Origin: an uncultured Alphaproteobacteria bacterium
GTDB lineage: Bacteria > Pseudomonadota > Alphaproteobacteria > Sphingomonadales > SMXR01
DNA: 34,102 bases
Assembly: GCA_937126915.1 (NCBI GenBank)
Contig: CAKZLM010000106.1
Coordinates: 1-34,102 of the forward strand
Direction of reading: 5' to 3'
The translations under genes were made by a program, and so were the position numbers. Positions 9,129 to 17,151 of the stretch are shown piece by piece. The notes beneath the pieces are model-generated. The model ran no database searches. It saw only the letters and a program-made list of their open reading frames with translations, and was not told the origin of the DNA. How positions within the stretch are numbered: position 1 is the first letter of the stretch; each line of letters begins with the position of its first letter.

Positions 9129-10331
9129 TTACATAAAGGCCTGTAACCCCGTGATGCCACGGCCCAATATAAGAGCATGCACATCATGGGTCCCTTCATA
9201 GGTATTAACGGCTTCTAAGTTCATCACATGACGAATCACATGAAACTCATCAGCGACACCATTACCACCATGCATATCACGGGCAGCGCGGGCAATATCA
9301 AGGGCCTTACCCACATTATTACGCTTAACAAGCGAGATCATTTCTGGCGCAAAATTATCTTCATCCATCAAACGACCCACACGCAACGATGATTGCAAGC
9401 CTAGGGTAATTTCGGTTAAGGCATCCGCTAATTTCTTTTGGATCAATTGGTTCGCCGCCAATGGTTTATTAAACTGTTTTCGATCCAAGGTATATTGGCG
9501 CGCTGCAGCCAAGCAAAATTCTGCTGCTCCCAAAGCACCCCATGAAATGCCATAACGGGCACGATTTAAACAACCAAACGGCCCGCCCAACCCTTGGGCA
9601 TTTGGCAATAATTGATCGTCAGACACAAACACATCATCCATCACAATTTCACCAGTGATGCTGGCGCGCAGGCTAAACTTTCCTTCAATCTTTGGTGCTG
9701 ATAAGCCTTCCATGCCTTTTTCAAGGATGAAACCACGGATTTTGTTATCATGAGCGTCAGATTTGGCCCAAACCACAAACACATCTGCAATCGGGCTGTT
9801 GGTGATCCACATTTTGTTGCCTGTGATGCGATAACCGCCATCAACCTTTTTAGCGCGGGTTTCAAGGCCACCAGCATCAGAACCATGATTTGGTTCGGTC
9901 AAACCAAAACAGCCAACCCATTCACCAGTAGCAAGTTTTGGTATATATTTCATGCGCTGCTCTTCGGAACCATAGGCATAAATAGGATGCATCACTAACG
10001 AGCTTTGCACAGAAATGGCAGAGCGATAGCCACTATCAACCCGTTCTACCTCACGAGCCACCAAGCCATAAGCCACATAACCCAAGCCCGCACAGCCATA
10101 TTTTTCAGGAATGGTCATCCCCAAAAAACCCTGCTCGCCCGCTTCTGTCATAATTTCACGATGAAACACCTCATTGCGGTTTGCATCCAACACACGCGGC
10201 ATCAATTTATCCTGGCAAAAAGCATGGGCCGCATCACGGATTATACGCTCTTCTTCGGTTAATTGACCATCCATGAAAAACGGGTCGTCCCATTTAAACT
10301 CGGTCATGCCTTTGGTGTAATTCATGCTCAT
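9129..10331 (-). CDS. gcdH: Acyl-CoA dehydrogenase, glutaryl-CoA dehydrogenase type
   Basis: 400 residues, full length for the family. [14 protein letters not shown] is the FAD/substrate segment. [15 protein letters not shown] contains R103, which I align with the arginine that holds the distal carboxylate in human glutaryl-CoA dehydrogenase (Arg94). [20 protein letters not shown] holds the catalytic base E379 in the glutaryl-CoA dehydrogenase context. The enzyme oxidises and decarboxylates glutaryl-CoA to crotonyl-CoA and passes electrons to ETF. It is the first gene of the operon, 63 bases ahead of the hydratase/dehydrogenase. Two ATGs (10331 and 10325) are possible, with AGGGA upstream. 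Lysine or tryptophan catabolism is the usual role, and the neighbours suggest aromatic acid degradation. Confidence 0.9.
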   Translation of the reverse strand: MSMNYTKGMTEFKWDDPFFMDGQLTEEERIIRDAAHAFCQDKLMPRVLDANRNEVFHREIMTEAGEQGFLGMTIPEKYGCAGLGYVAYGLVAREVERVDSGYRSAISVQSSLVMHPIYAYGSEEQRMKYIPKLATGEWVGCFGLTEPNHGSDAGGLETRAKKVDGGYRITGNKMWITNSPIADVFVVWAKSDAHDNKIRGFILEKGMEGLSAPKIEGKFSLRASITGEIVMDDVFVSDDQLLPNAQGLGGPFGCLNRARYGISWGALGAAEFCLAAARQYTLDRKQFNKPLAANQLIQKKLADALTEITLGLQSSLRVGRLMDEDNFAPEMISLVKRNNVGKALDIARAARDMHGGNGVADEFHVIRHVMNLEAVNTYEGTHDVHALILGRGITGLQAFM

Positions 10332-10560
10332 AAAATTATCCCTATGGTTTTGGCCTCAATATGAAGGCTCACTATTCTTCTTAAAAGTTGCGGCGATTAT
10401 AACGCTTAATCTCTGTTGGAAAAGCCTTTAATGGGATTTTTTTACCCGACTTTTGCAAGCCTAAACAAAAAAACTTCGAAGGTTACCCTCCACCCCGTCC
10501 GTATAAAGAACAAAATCTTAAAATTCATGACAGCAAATGGTCGGGGAGGCCACCCTTTCG

Positions 10561-13026
10561 ATGTTTAAAAACTATCTTCTATCAGCCTTGCGCAATATCC
10601 TAAAGAATCCCTTATTTAGCCTGATCAATATTGGTGGTTTGGCTGTTGGTTTAATGGTTTGCATTCTGGTTTATTTATATGTTGACCGTGAAATGCATTA
10701 TGATGCATGGGTCGACAATCCTGAAAACCTCTACAAAATTGAAGAAAAATTTAGTTTTCCAGAATGGGGTGAGGGCTGGATGACCAGCGTGCAAGTACCG
10801 CTGCATGTGGAAATTCAAAATAACTTCCCCGAGGTAACCCACAGCACGTTGTTTGATCACCTTTATACCACCGTCAAAAAAGACAATATCGTATTTTATG
10901 AACAATTGGCTGAGGTTGACGAAGACTTTTTCGATATGTTCAGCGTGACCTATCTGGAAGGCAACCGTGAAAGCGTCATGCCCAACCAAAACAGCATTAT
11001 ATTGACGCGGTCATTGGCCGAAAAATATTTTGGTTCCGAAAGCCCAATTGGCAAAATGGTCACGGTTTCTGGGGATCGCGACATGATGGTTAGCGCGGTG
11101 ATTGAGGACTTCCCAACCGAAACTCACATGGAAGTTGATGGCTTTGTTCAATATCGTTATGGTATCCACCCTTATCAAAGCGAATGGAGCAGTAACAGCC
11201 CATGGCTTTATGTCCAAATTGACGATCCAAGCTTGCTGCCCAATGTGAAGGAAAAGTTTTTCCAGTTAGTGGCTGAACACAAACCATTCATGTCAGAAGA
11301 TGAAGAAAACCCAAATGATAAACTTGAGATTACCCTACAACCTTTTTCGGATGTGCATCTGATATCGTATGGCAGAACCGCCAGCAACCCTTATGGCAAC
11401 CTTGCTTATGTTTATGGCTATATTGGTATCGCGGCCCTGATCTTAATGATCTCTTGTATCAACTATGTCAACTTATCCACTGCCCGTGCCACCAAACGCA
11501 CAAAAGAAGTGTGTATGCGTAAAATCATGGGCGCTTCTCGCAAGCAATTAACCGGACAATTTATGGGCGAGACATTGGTGCTTGCAGTGATCGCCTTGGG
11601 CGCTGCCATACTTTTAACCTATGCAGCTATCCCTTGGTTTGAAGCCGTTGTTGGCGGCAGCTTATCCTTTAATCTTTTCAGCAATGCAAACCTTTGGCTT
11701 TTATTTATTGCGCTACTGGCCTTCACAGGTTTAACGGCGGGGCTTTATCCTGCCCTCATCGTGTCGCGTTTTAGACCATCGCATTTCTTACATGCCAATA
11801 AATCAGAGGCAGGGGCTAGCTCGGTTCTACGTAACCTGTTGGTGATTATGCAATTTGCCATCGCCACTGCCCTTATCGCCGCCGTTTCGGTTATATACAG
11901 CCAAATGCAATATATGAATAATATGGACCTTGGTTATGAGCCAGAAGGCCTTGTTGTGATGCGCGGTGTTAACACCTCATTGACCAAAGATGGTCGTGAA
12001 ACCTTACGCAATGAATTAATGCGAATTGACGGCGTTGAGTTTGCCGCTGGCGTTTATAATGTGCCAGGGGATGGCAGAACCTCATCTCGGGGCGTAACGT
12101 TAGAGGGCACCTCGCCAGATCAACGACCATCACCACAAATTATGCCAAGCGATTATGAATTTTTAGAGGCTATGTCAGTGCCACTGGTACATGGTCGCTA
12201 TTTGGATCGCAATTTAGCTGGTGACGATGCCACACCATCAATGTTACGCGCCCCTGAGGGTGAAGAAATTCCGCGCGTAACCGCCAACGTTGTGATCAAC
12301 GAAAGTATGGCCCGTGAATTTGGTTATACCGAAAACATGGAAGAGATTATCGGCAAAACTTTTGCTGTTGGCTTGAACGCTTATGGTGCCGCCGGTGATT
12401 TAACCATTGTTGGCGTGGTGCAAGACTTTATCTTTGGCATGGCAAAAAACACGGTTCGCAGCATGGTGTTTTTCCGCCAAGAACAAATGCATGACCAGAT
12501 GCTGCTGAAAATTGACCCTGCCCGCATGGATCAAGTGTTAACTGAGGTGGATGCCACTTGGAAAAACCTATTTCCTGACACACCAGTTCGTCGCCAATTC
12601 GTTGAAGAACGTCTTGAAACCCGCATTGCCCGTGAAAAGGCCCAGTCGCAATTATTCTTAGGCTTCTCCATCATTGCTATTGCGCTTTCTTGCCTTGGCT
12701 TGTTGGGCTTAGCAATCTTTACAGCCGAACACCGCACCAAAGAAATTGGCGTTCGAAAGGTGATGGGGGCAACTGTGCCACAAATTGTGCGTCTTTTAAC
12801 GTGGGAGTTTTCAAAACCCATGCTGATCGCCAATGTCATTGCCTTACCTGCCGCTTATTATTTTGCCGCCAACTGGCTAGATAATTTCTCACAGCGCATT
12901 GATCTAACCCCCAGCTATTTTATCGTGGCATCCTTAACCGCGCTGATCATTGGTTGGATCACCATTGGCGGGCATTCCTTTAAAGCGGCACAAGGCAACC
13001 CCATAAGGGCGCTTCGCTACGAATAA
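10561..13026 (+). CDS. MacB/FtsX-type ABC transporter permease
   Basis: 821 residues from ATG 10561. An in-frame ATG at 10537 has no ribosome site, whereas GGGGAGG at 10542-10548 precedes 10561. The protein has an N-terminal transmembrane helix (FSLINIGGLAVGLMVCILVY), a periplasmic MacB-like core domain, then an FtsX block of three helices starting near YGYIGIAALILMISCINYVN. A second TM-periplasmic-FtsX module begins at about residue 425 and ends with AEHRTKEIGVRKVMGAT and three final helices. This duplicated layout is typical of large permeases that couple ATP hydrolysis to periplasmic conformational change in export or lipoprotein/peptide efflux. The ATPase and membrane-fusion partners are not adjacent, which is unusual for MacB systems. 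Substrate unknown. Confidence 0.88.
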   Translation: MFKNYLLSALRNILKNPLFSLINIGGLAVGLMVCILVYLYVDREMHYDAWVDNPENLYKIEEKFSFPEWGEGWMTSVQVPLHVEIQNNFPEVTHSTLFDHLYTTVKKDNIVFYEQLAEVDEDFFDMFSVTYLEGNRESVMPNQNSIILTRSLAEKYFGSESPIGKMVTVSGDRDMMVSAVIEDFPTETHMEVDGFVQYRYGIHPYQSEWSSNSPWLYVQIDDPSLLPNVKEKFFQLVAEHKPFMSEDEENPNDKLEITLQPFSDVHLISYGRTASNPYGNLAYVYGYIGIAALILMISCINYVNLSTARATKRTKEVCMRKIMGASRKQLTGQFMGETLVLAVIALGAAILLTYAAIPWFEAVVGGSLSFNLFSNANLWLLFIALLAFTGLTAGLYPALIVSRFRPSHFLHANKSEAGASSVLRNLLVIMQFAIATALIAAVSVIYSQMQYMNNMDLGYEPEGLVVMRGVNTSLTKDGRETLRNELMRIDGVEFAAGVYNVPGDGRTSSRGVTLEGTSPDQRPSPQIMPSDYEFLEAMSVPLVHGRYLDRNLAGDDATPSMLRAPEGEEIPRVTANVVINESMAREFGYTENMEEIIGKTFAVGLNAYGAAGDLTIVGVVQDFIFGMAKNTVRSMVFFRQEQMHDQMLLKIDPARMDQVLTEVDATWKNLFPDTPVRRQFVEERLETRIAREKAQSQLFLGFSIIAIALSCLGLLGLAIFTAEHRTKEIGVRKVMGATVPQIVRLLTWEFSKPMLIANVIALPAAYYFAANWLDNFSQRIDLTPSYFIVASLTALIIGWITIGGHSFKAAQGNPIRALRYE

Positions 13027-13101
13027 GCCTGCTTGGCAAGTAAATAGTCCTGTGATAGCCTCCCTCAAAAGATATCAAACACTTTGGGGGAGGCTATTTT
13101 T

Positions 13102-14748
13102 ATGGCAAATGGACTTAAAAATGCAGTGATGGTTTTGGTGGGCCTGTTATTAGGGTTTGTTCTATTTAATCAAAGCACCGACACCCCCAATACCCCGAAC
13201 AGTTCTTCTCAATCTAATCAATCTGTTAGCCAAACTGATCGTACCTCTATCAACAATGACCGCATTAATGCCATTGTTACCCGCGCCATGGAAACCTTCA
13301 ATGTCCCCGGCATGGCGGTTGCCGTTATCAGCCCTGACCGTCCAACGCCCTATTTCAAAGGCTATGGCATCGCAAATGTTGATACACAAACCCCTGTCAC
13401 CCCTGACACCCTTTTTGGTATCGCCTCACACAGTAAGGCTTATACCACAGGTGCCTTGGCCATATTGGTGGATGAAGGCATCATCAAATGGGATGATCGT
13501 GTGCAAAAATACATCCCTGAATTTGAGCTTTATGATCCTTGGGTCAGTGAGCATTTCACCATACGTGATCTATTAACTCACCGCAGCGGCTTACCGCTTG
13601 GTGCAGGCGATTTAATGTGGTGGCCTAACCCTGATTTCAGCCGCCAAGATGTGATCAATGGGTTGAAGCATTTAAAGCCAACCTCACAGTTTCGCACCAA
13701 ATATGACTATGACAATTTGCTCTATATTGTAGCGGGGGAAATTGTCACCCGCACCAGTGGCATGTCTTGGGAAGATTTTGTGACCGAGCGCCTTTTTAAA
13801 CCCCTTGATATGACCAATTGTTATGCAGTGCGCCGATACATTCCTGAGGGCACCGACGAAGCCCGCCCTCACGCCGTGGTGGATGGGCAATTGGTCACCA
13901 CCTTCTTCACCAAAAGTGAGCCATCATCCTCTGCCGCCAGCCTCACCTGCAGTATCTCAGATCATGCCAAGTGGGTTCAATTGCAGCTCAATGATGGCGT
14001 CTTAGCCAATGGCGACGCGCTTTTTAGTAAAAAGCAACACGCTGAAATGTGGAAACCTGTAACCCTTCGCGGTGTGTCCAACTCAATGCGTGAACGCATC
14101 AATATGCAATTGAACGCTTATGGCTTGGGTTGGGGTGTTTCCAATTATCATGAACAGCTCATGATCCAACATTCAGGCGGCCTGCAAGGCATGGTCACCT
14201 TAACCACTTTATTGCCTGATACCGACACAGCCGTGATCGTCTTCACCAACCGCATGTTGGGTGGTCCCATGCGCGCCATTACCTATCAAATTTTAGAAGA
14301 AATGTTTGGCTACAAAAATCAAAATGGCGATCATCATGACTGGATTGCTTTTTATGACAATGCTGCCAAGGCATCAGCCCAGCGGGCTGCAGCCACCATT
14401 AAAAACGCCGCTCCCAAAGCCGCTGCCCCTAAGCCAGCAAGCACTGACCTTGCCGCTGTCATTGGCACTTACCGCGACCCTTGGTATGGTGATATTCATG
14501 TGCGGGCAGGTGACGATGGTAAAACCCGCATCATATTCAGCAAAACCCCTGTCTTAGTGGGCGACCTTAGCCATCACGATGGCGACACTTATATCGCCAC
14601 ATGGGATGATCGCAGCCTGTTTGCAGATGCTTATTTAACCTTGAAAGTGAGTGATGGCACGGTGGTTTCTGCCACCATGAAAGCGGTCTCACCAGAAACC
14701 GACTTTAGCTATGACTTCCATCACCTAAACCTCAGTAAGGTTGAATGA
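13102..14748 (+). CDS. Serine hydrolase, beta-lactamase/S12-like, membrane-anchored
   Basis: 548 residues from ATG 13102, chosen over TTG 13084 because GGGGGAGG (13086-13093) lies 8 bases upstream. A single N-terminal hydrophobic segment (residues 9-22) is a signal anchor, followed by a Ser/Asn/Thr-rich linker. The catalytic fold is complete: SHSK (S109-K112), YDN (Y203-N205) and HSGG (H357-G360), the last standing in for the KTG box as in esterase/peptidase members. A C-terminal lipocalin-like DUF3471 domain (about 450-548) follows an Ala/Pro-rich linker. The family includes D-aminopeptidases, esterases and DD-peptidases, so the substrate is uncertain. It may act on D-amino-acid peptides or cell-wall fragments in the periplasm. 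The ABC permease gene ends 75 bases upstream. Confidence 0.87.
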   Translation: MANGLKNAVMVLVGLLLGFVLFNQSTDTPNTPNSSSQSNQSVSQTDRTSINNDRINAIVTRAMETFNVPGMAVAVISPDRPTPYFKGYGIANVDTQTPVTPDTLFGIASHSKAYTTGALAILVDEGIIKWDDRVQKYIPEFELYDPWVSEHFTIRDLLTHRSGLPLGAGDLMWWPNPDFSRQDVINGLKHLKPTSQFRTKYDYDNLLYIVAGEIVTRTSGMSWEDFVTERLFKPLDMTNCYAVRRYIPEGTDEARPHAVVDGQLVTTFFTKSEPSSSAASLTCSISDHAKWVQLQLNDGVLANGDALFSKKQHAEMWKPVTLRGVSNSMRERINMQLNAYGLGWGVSNYHEQLMIQHSGGLQGMVTLTTLLPDTDTAVIVFTNRMLGGPMRAITYQILEEMFGYKNQNGDHHDWIAFYDNAAKASAQRAAATIKNAAPKAAAPKPASTDLAAVIGTYRDPWYGDIHVRAGDDGKTRIIFSKTPVLVGDLSHHDGDTYIATWDDRSLFADAYLTLKVSDGTVVSATMKAVSPETDFSYDFHHLNLSKVE

Positions 14749-14790
14749 TAAAAGCCGCCGACAATACTGCAACACCGCTAAGAGTACCAC

Positions 14791-14824
14791 CGTCAAGACC
14801 GAGACACCAAAACTTGATGGCGCC
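14791..14824. repeat. 34-bp direct repeat, copy 1
   Basis: It begins CGTCAA and ends with the invariant 17-mer CAAAACTTGATGGCGCC, which recurs in copy 2 at 14969-15002. The middle differs at 8 positions. ATGGC (14817-14821) and GCCAT (14829-14833) can form a small hairpin across the right end. Confidence 0.7.
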
Positions 14825-14968
14825 TAAAGCCATACATCATCATCAATAGCCAGATGCAGACCTTTGTTGCTGCCTTAGCTATTGTTGAGGCACCGAAAAA
14901 GGGGCAGATACCCTTAAAAAAACGATCAAACACGACCCAACACGATTGCGCTTTAAATCATCAACAGC

Positions 14969-15002
14969 CGTCAAATGCACGGCAGCAAAACTTGATGGCG
15001 CC
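14969..15002. repeat. 34-bp direct repeat, copy 2
   Basis: Second copy of the unit at 14791-14824, with the 17-mer CAAAACTTGATGGCGCC intact. Here the right end runs into a perfect 10-bp palindrome ATGGCGCCAT (14995-15004). Confidence 0.7.
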
Positions 15003-15059
15003 ATAAGCTAGATGGCATCGACAGGTAAAAGGCAGCAACGATATAGAATGAGCATGGCC

Positions 15060-15099
15060 CTTACCTCACCCTATAAATGCTCTTACCCCATCCTATAAG
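15060..15099. repeat. Two tandem ~18-bp units
   Basis: CTTACCTCACCCTATAAA (15060-15077) and CTTACCCCATCCTATAAG (15082-15099) match at 15 of 18 positions with a 22-base period, about two helical turns. They sit downstream of the minus-strand NTF2-like gene. Confidence 0.5.
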
Positions 15100-15152
15100 A
15101 ATTTAATTTAATGCTGCTTCGAGCAGGTTTGATCGCGTCTATTGGAAACTTA

Positions 15153-15647
15153 TTACGGCTGAACCGCATTCCAGTGCATGGTGATGATTTTCCATTTCCC
15201 ATCCATCTTTCGGGCGATCATAATTTCGTTGCCTTCGCTAGTGGTTTCAACACCATCAACCTCAAAGGTTAGCAGATAACGCCCAATAACATAGCCGAGA
15301 TCACCTTTGACCTCAGACTTTTGGATCGAATGTTGAAAGTTCACAACCGTGCCATTCACGCGGCCTTCAGGAAACCAGTAATCCTGAATGTCATGGCGGC
15401 CCATAATAATCTCAGCCCCTTGATCAGGCATGAGGGCCGCATCTGCAGAGAATAGATCAATTAATTCTTTAATTTGCTCATCTTCATTCCGCAGCCAAAC
15501 TTGGCGATATTGTTCATAAAGGGCCTCAACATGATCAAGGTCGCCATGGCCTTCATGCAAGGCATAAGCCTTACAAGATAAACTTAAAACAGGCACGATT
15601 AAAAGTGCCATGATCATTGTGCGCACCAATTTAGACGATTGTTTCAT
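15153..15647 (-). CDS. Secreted SnoaL/NTF2-like domain protein
   Basis: 164 residues from ATG 15647. A start further upstream at 15749 is less likely, because MKQSSKLVRTMIMALL at the chosen start begins a signal peptide cleaved near KAYA-LHEG and AAGGAAAG lies just upstream. The mature domain has the cone-like NTF2 pattern: an N-terminal helix (HVEALYEQYRQVWLRNEDEQ), a loop FSADAALMPDQG, and strands ending in ARKMDGKWKIITMHWN. SnoaL-like proteins may be small enzymes or ligand-binding modules, and many secreted ones have no assigned reaction. LSLSC looks like a lipobox at first, but the -3 position is Ser, so it is more likely a plain secreted protein. It is divergent from the amidohydrolase gene. 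Confidence 0.78.
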   Translation of the reverse strand: MKQSSKLVRTMIMALLIVPVLSLSCKAYALHEGHGDLDHVEALYEQYRQVWLRNEDEQIKELIDLFSADAALMPDQGAEIIMGRHDIQDYWFPEGRVNGTVVNFQHSIQKSEVKGDLGYVIGRYLLTFEVDGVETTSEGNEIMIARKMDGKWKIITMHWNAVQP

Positions 15648-15816
15648 GATTGTTCTTTCCTTCAACATAGCCCAAAGTTTACGCCTTTTCTTAAAAAGGC
15701 GCAAATATCTTTTATGCTGACTTGCCAAGCCCTGCTTTTTAATGTTCAATCATGAACAACCAAGCAAGGGGGGAGCCTTGCAAGATTTGTATTACTCTAG
15801 CAAGAAGGGTGCAGCC

Positions 15817-17133
15817 ATGCGTTCAACATTTTTAAAATCATTATTGGCATCTACATTTTTATTAGGCGGCGTTACAACCAGTCATGCTGATGACTGGCAA
15901 GAAAAGGTTGTTGCTGCCACCAATAAGGTGATGCCCAATGTGGTGAGCTTGCGCCATCATTTCCACCAATATCCTGAGCTGGGTAACCGCGAATTTAAAA
16001 CCGCTGAGAAAATCGCTGAACACTTAACCTCGCTGGGTATTGAGATTGAAACAGGTGTTGCCCACACTGGCATTGTTGGCACCTTAAAAGGTGGCAAGCC
16101 CGGTAAAACCGTGGCGCTGCGCGCTGATATGGATGCCCTGCCTGTAACAGAGAAAACCGGCTTGCCGTTTGCCTCAAAAGTAACAGTTGATTGGCGCGGT
16201 CAGGAAACTGGTGTGATGCATGCCTGCGGCCACGATGCCCACATGGCTATTCTTTTAGGTGTGGCTGAAATTTTAGCGGGCATGAAAGAAGACATACCCG
16301 GCACCGTAAAGTTTTTCTTCCAACCCGCGGAAGAAGGCGCCCCTCCGGGTGAAGAGGGTGGTGCCAAGCTTATGATCAAAGAGGGCGTTTTAAAGGGCGA
16401 CGATGCCCCCGAAGCGATTTTTGGCCTGCATGTTATGCCTGGGCCTGCTGGACTAATTGCCTATAAGCCCGAAGGCATGATGGCCGCATCTGATGGTTTT
16501 AGCATTCGCGTTAAAGGCCAACAAACCCACGGATCCATGCCATGGGGTGGAATTGACCCGATTGCAGTATCCGCCCAAATTATTAACAGTATGCAAACCA
16601 TTGTTAGCCGCCAAATGGATATTACCAAGGCCCCTGCTGTGGTCACCGTTGGTTCTATCAATGGCGGCAACCGTGGTAACATCATCCCCGAAGAGGTGGT
16701 GATGACAGGTACCATCCGCACCCTTGATATGGATATGCGCGCTGAAATACATGAACGCTTAAAACGCACCGTTACCATGGTCGCCGAAAGCTATGGTGCC
16801 AGCGCCGATATTGATATTAGCATTGGTTATGACGTGACCTTTAACGATCCAGAATTGACCGCTGAAATGTTGCCCATTCTTGATCAATATTCTACTGGCG
16901 GTAAAGCCATGTTGATCAAACCTATCATGGGTGCTGAGGATTTCTCCTTCTTCCAACAACAAATCCCCGGTCTATATTTCAGCCTTGGCGTGGCAGCCGA
17001 TGATGCCGAACCGGGCACGTCAGCGCCTAATCATTCGCCCTATTTCTATGTTAATGACAAGGCCTTGCCTGTGGGTGTGAAAGCGTTAAGCAACCTTGCC
17101 CTTAATTGGTTATCCACCAACGCTGGTGAATAA
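15817..17133 (+). CDS. Secreted M20D amidohydrolase (N-acyl amino acid / hippurate hydrolase type)
   Basis: 438 residues from ATG 15817, preceded by AGAAGGG. Residues 1-about 24 are a signal peptide ending TSHA-DDW. The metal site is complete for M20D: MHACGHDAHM (C137, H139), QPAEEGAPPG (E172/E173), GLHVMPG (H205) and a C-terminal NHSPYFYV His. RHHFHQYPELG and ALRADMDALPV are the family's N-terminal signatures. These enzymes cut the amide bond of N-acylated amino acids, and some act on hippurate, indole-acetyl amino acids or N-acetyl-diaminopimelate. A signal peptide is uncommon for M20D and points to the periplasm. It lies 18 bases ahead of a secreted aminopeptidase P gene, so the two are probably co-transcribed. 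An alternative TTG start near 15778 follows a GGGGGGAG run but would put the signal peptide 13 residues in. Confidence 0.9.
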   Translation: MRSTFLKSLLASTFLLGGVTTSHADDWQEKVVAATNKVMPNVVSLRHHFHQYPELGNREFKTAEKIAEHLTSLGIEIETGVAHTGIVGTLKGGKPGKTVALRADMDALPVTEKTGLPFASKVTVDWRGQETGVMHACGHDAHMAILLGVAEILAGMKEDIPGTVKFFFQPAEEGAPPGEEGGAKLMIKEGVLKGDDAPEAIFGLHVMPGPAGLIAYKPEGMMAASDGFSIRVKGQQTHGSMPWGGIDPIAVSAQIINSMQTIVSRQMDITKAPAVVTVGSINGGNRGNIIPEEVVMTGTIRTLDMDMRAEIHERLKRTVTMVAESYGASADIDISIGYDVTFNDPELTAEMLPILDQYSTGGKAMLIKPIMGAEDFSFFQQQIPGLYFSLGVAADDAEPGTSAPNHSPYFYVNDKALPVGVKALSNLALNWLSTNAGE

Positions 17134-17151
17134 TATGATGAACAGGAGATT

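Larger units (their letters stand above)
14749..15152. other. 404-base intergenic region with direct repeats
   Basis: No convincing gene is present. A 50-codon frame from ATG 14854 has no ribosome site. The region carries a 34-bp diverged direct repeat (14791-14824 and 14969-15002) and a short tandem repeat (15060-15077 and 15082-15099). No strong terminator separates the two convergent flanking genes. Confidence 0.6.

Noticed and set aside
14854-15006. 50-codon frame in the intergenic repeat region
   Set aside because: No Shine-Dalgarno sequence, no recognisable motif and it spans the direct repeat; not supported as a gene.
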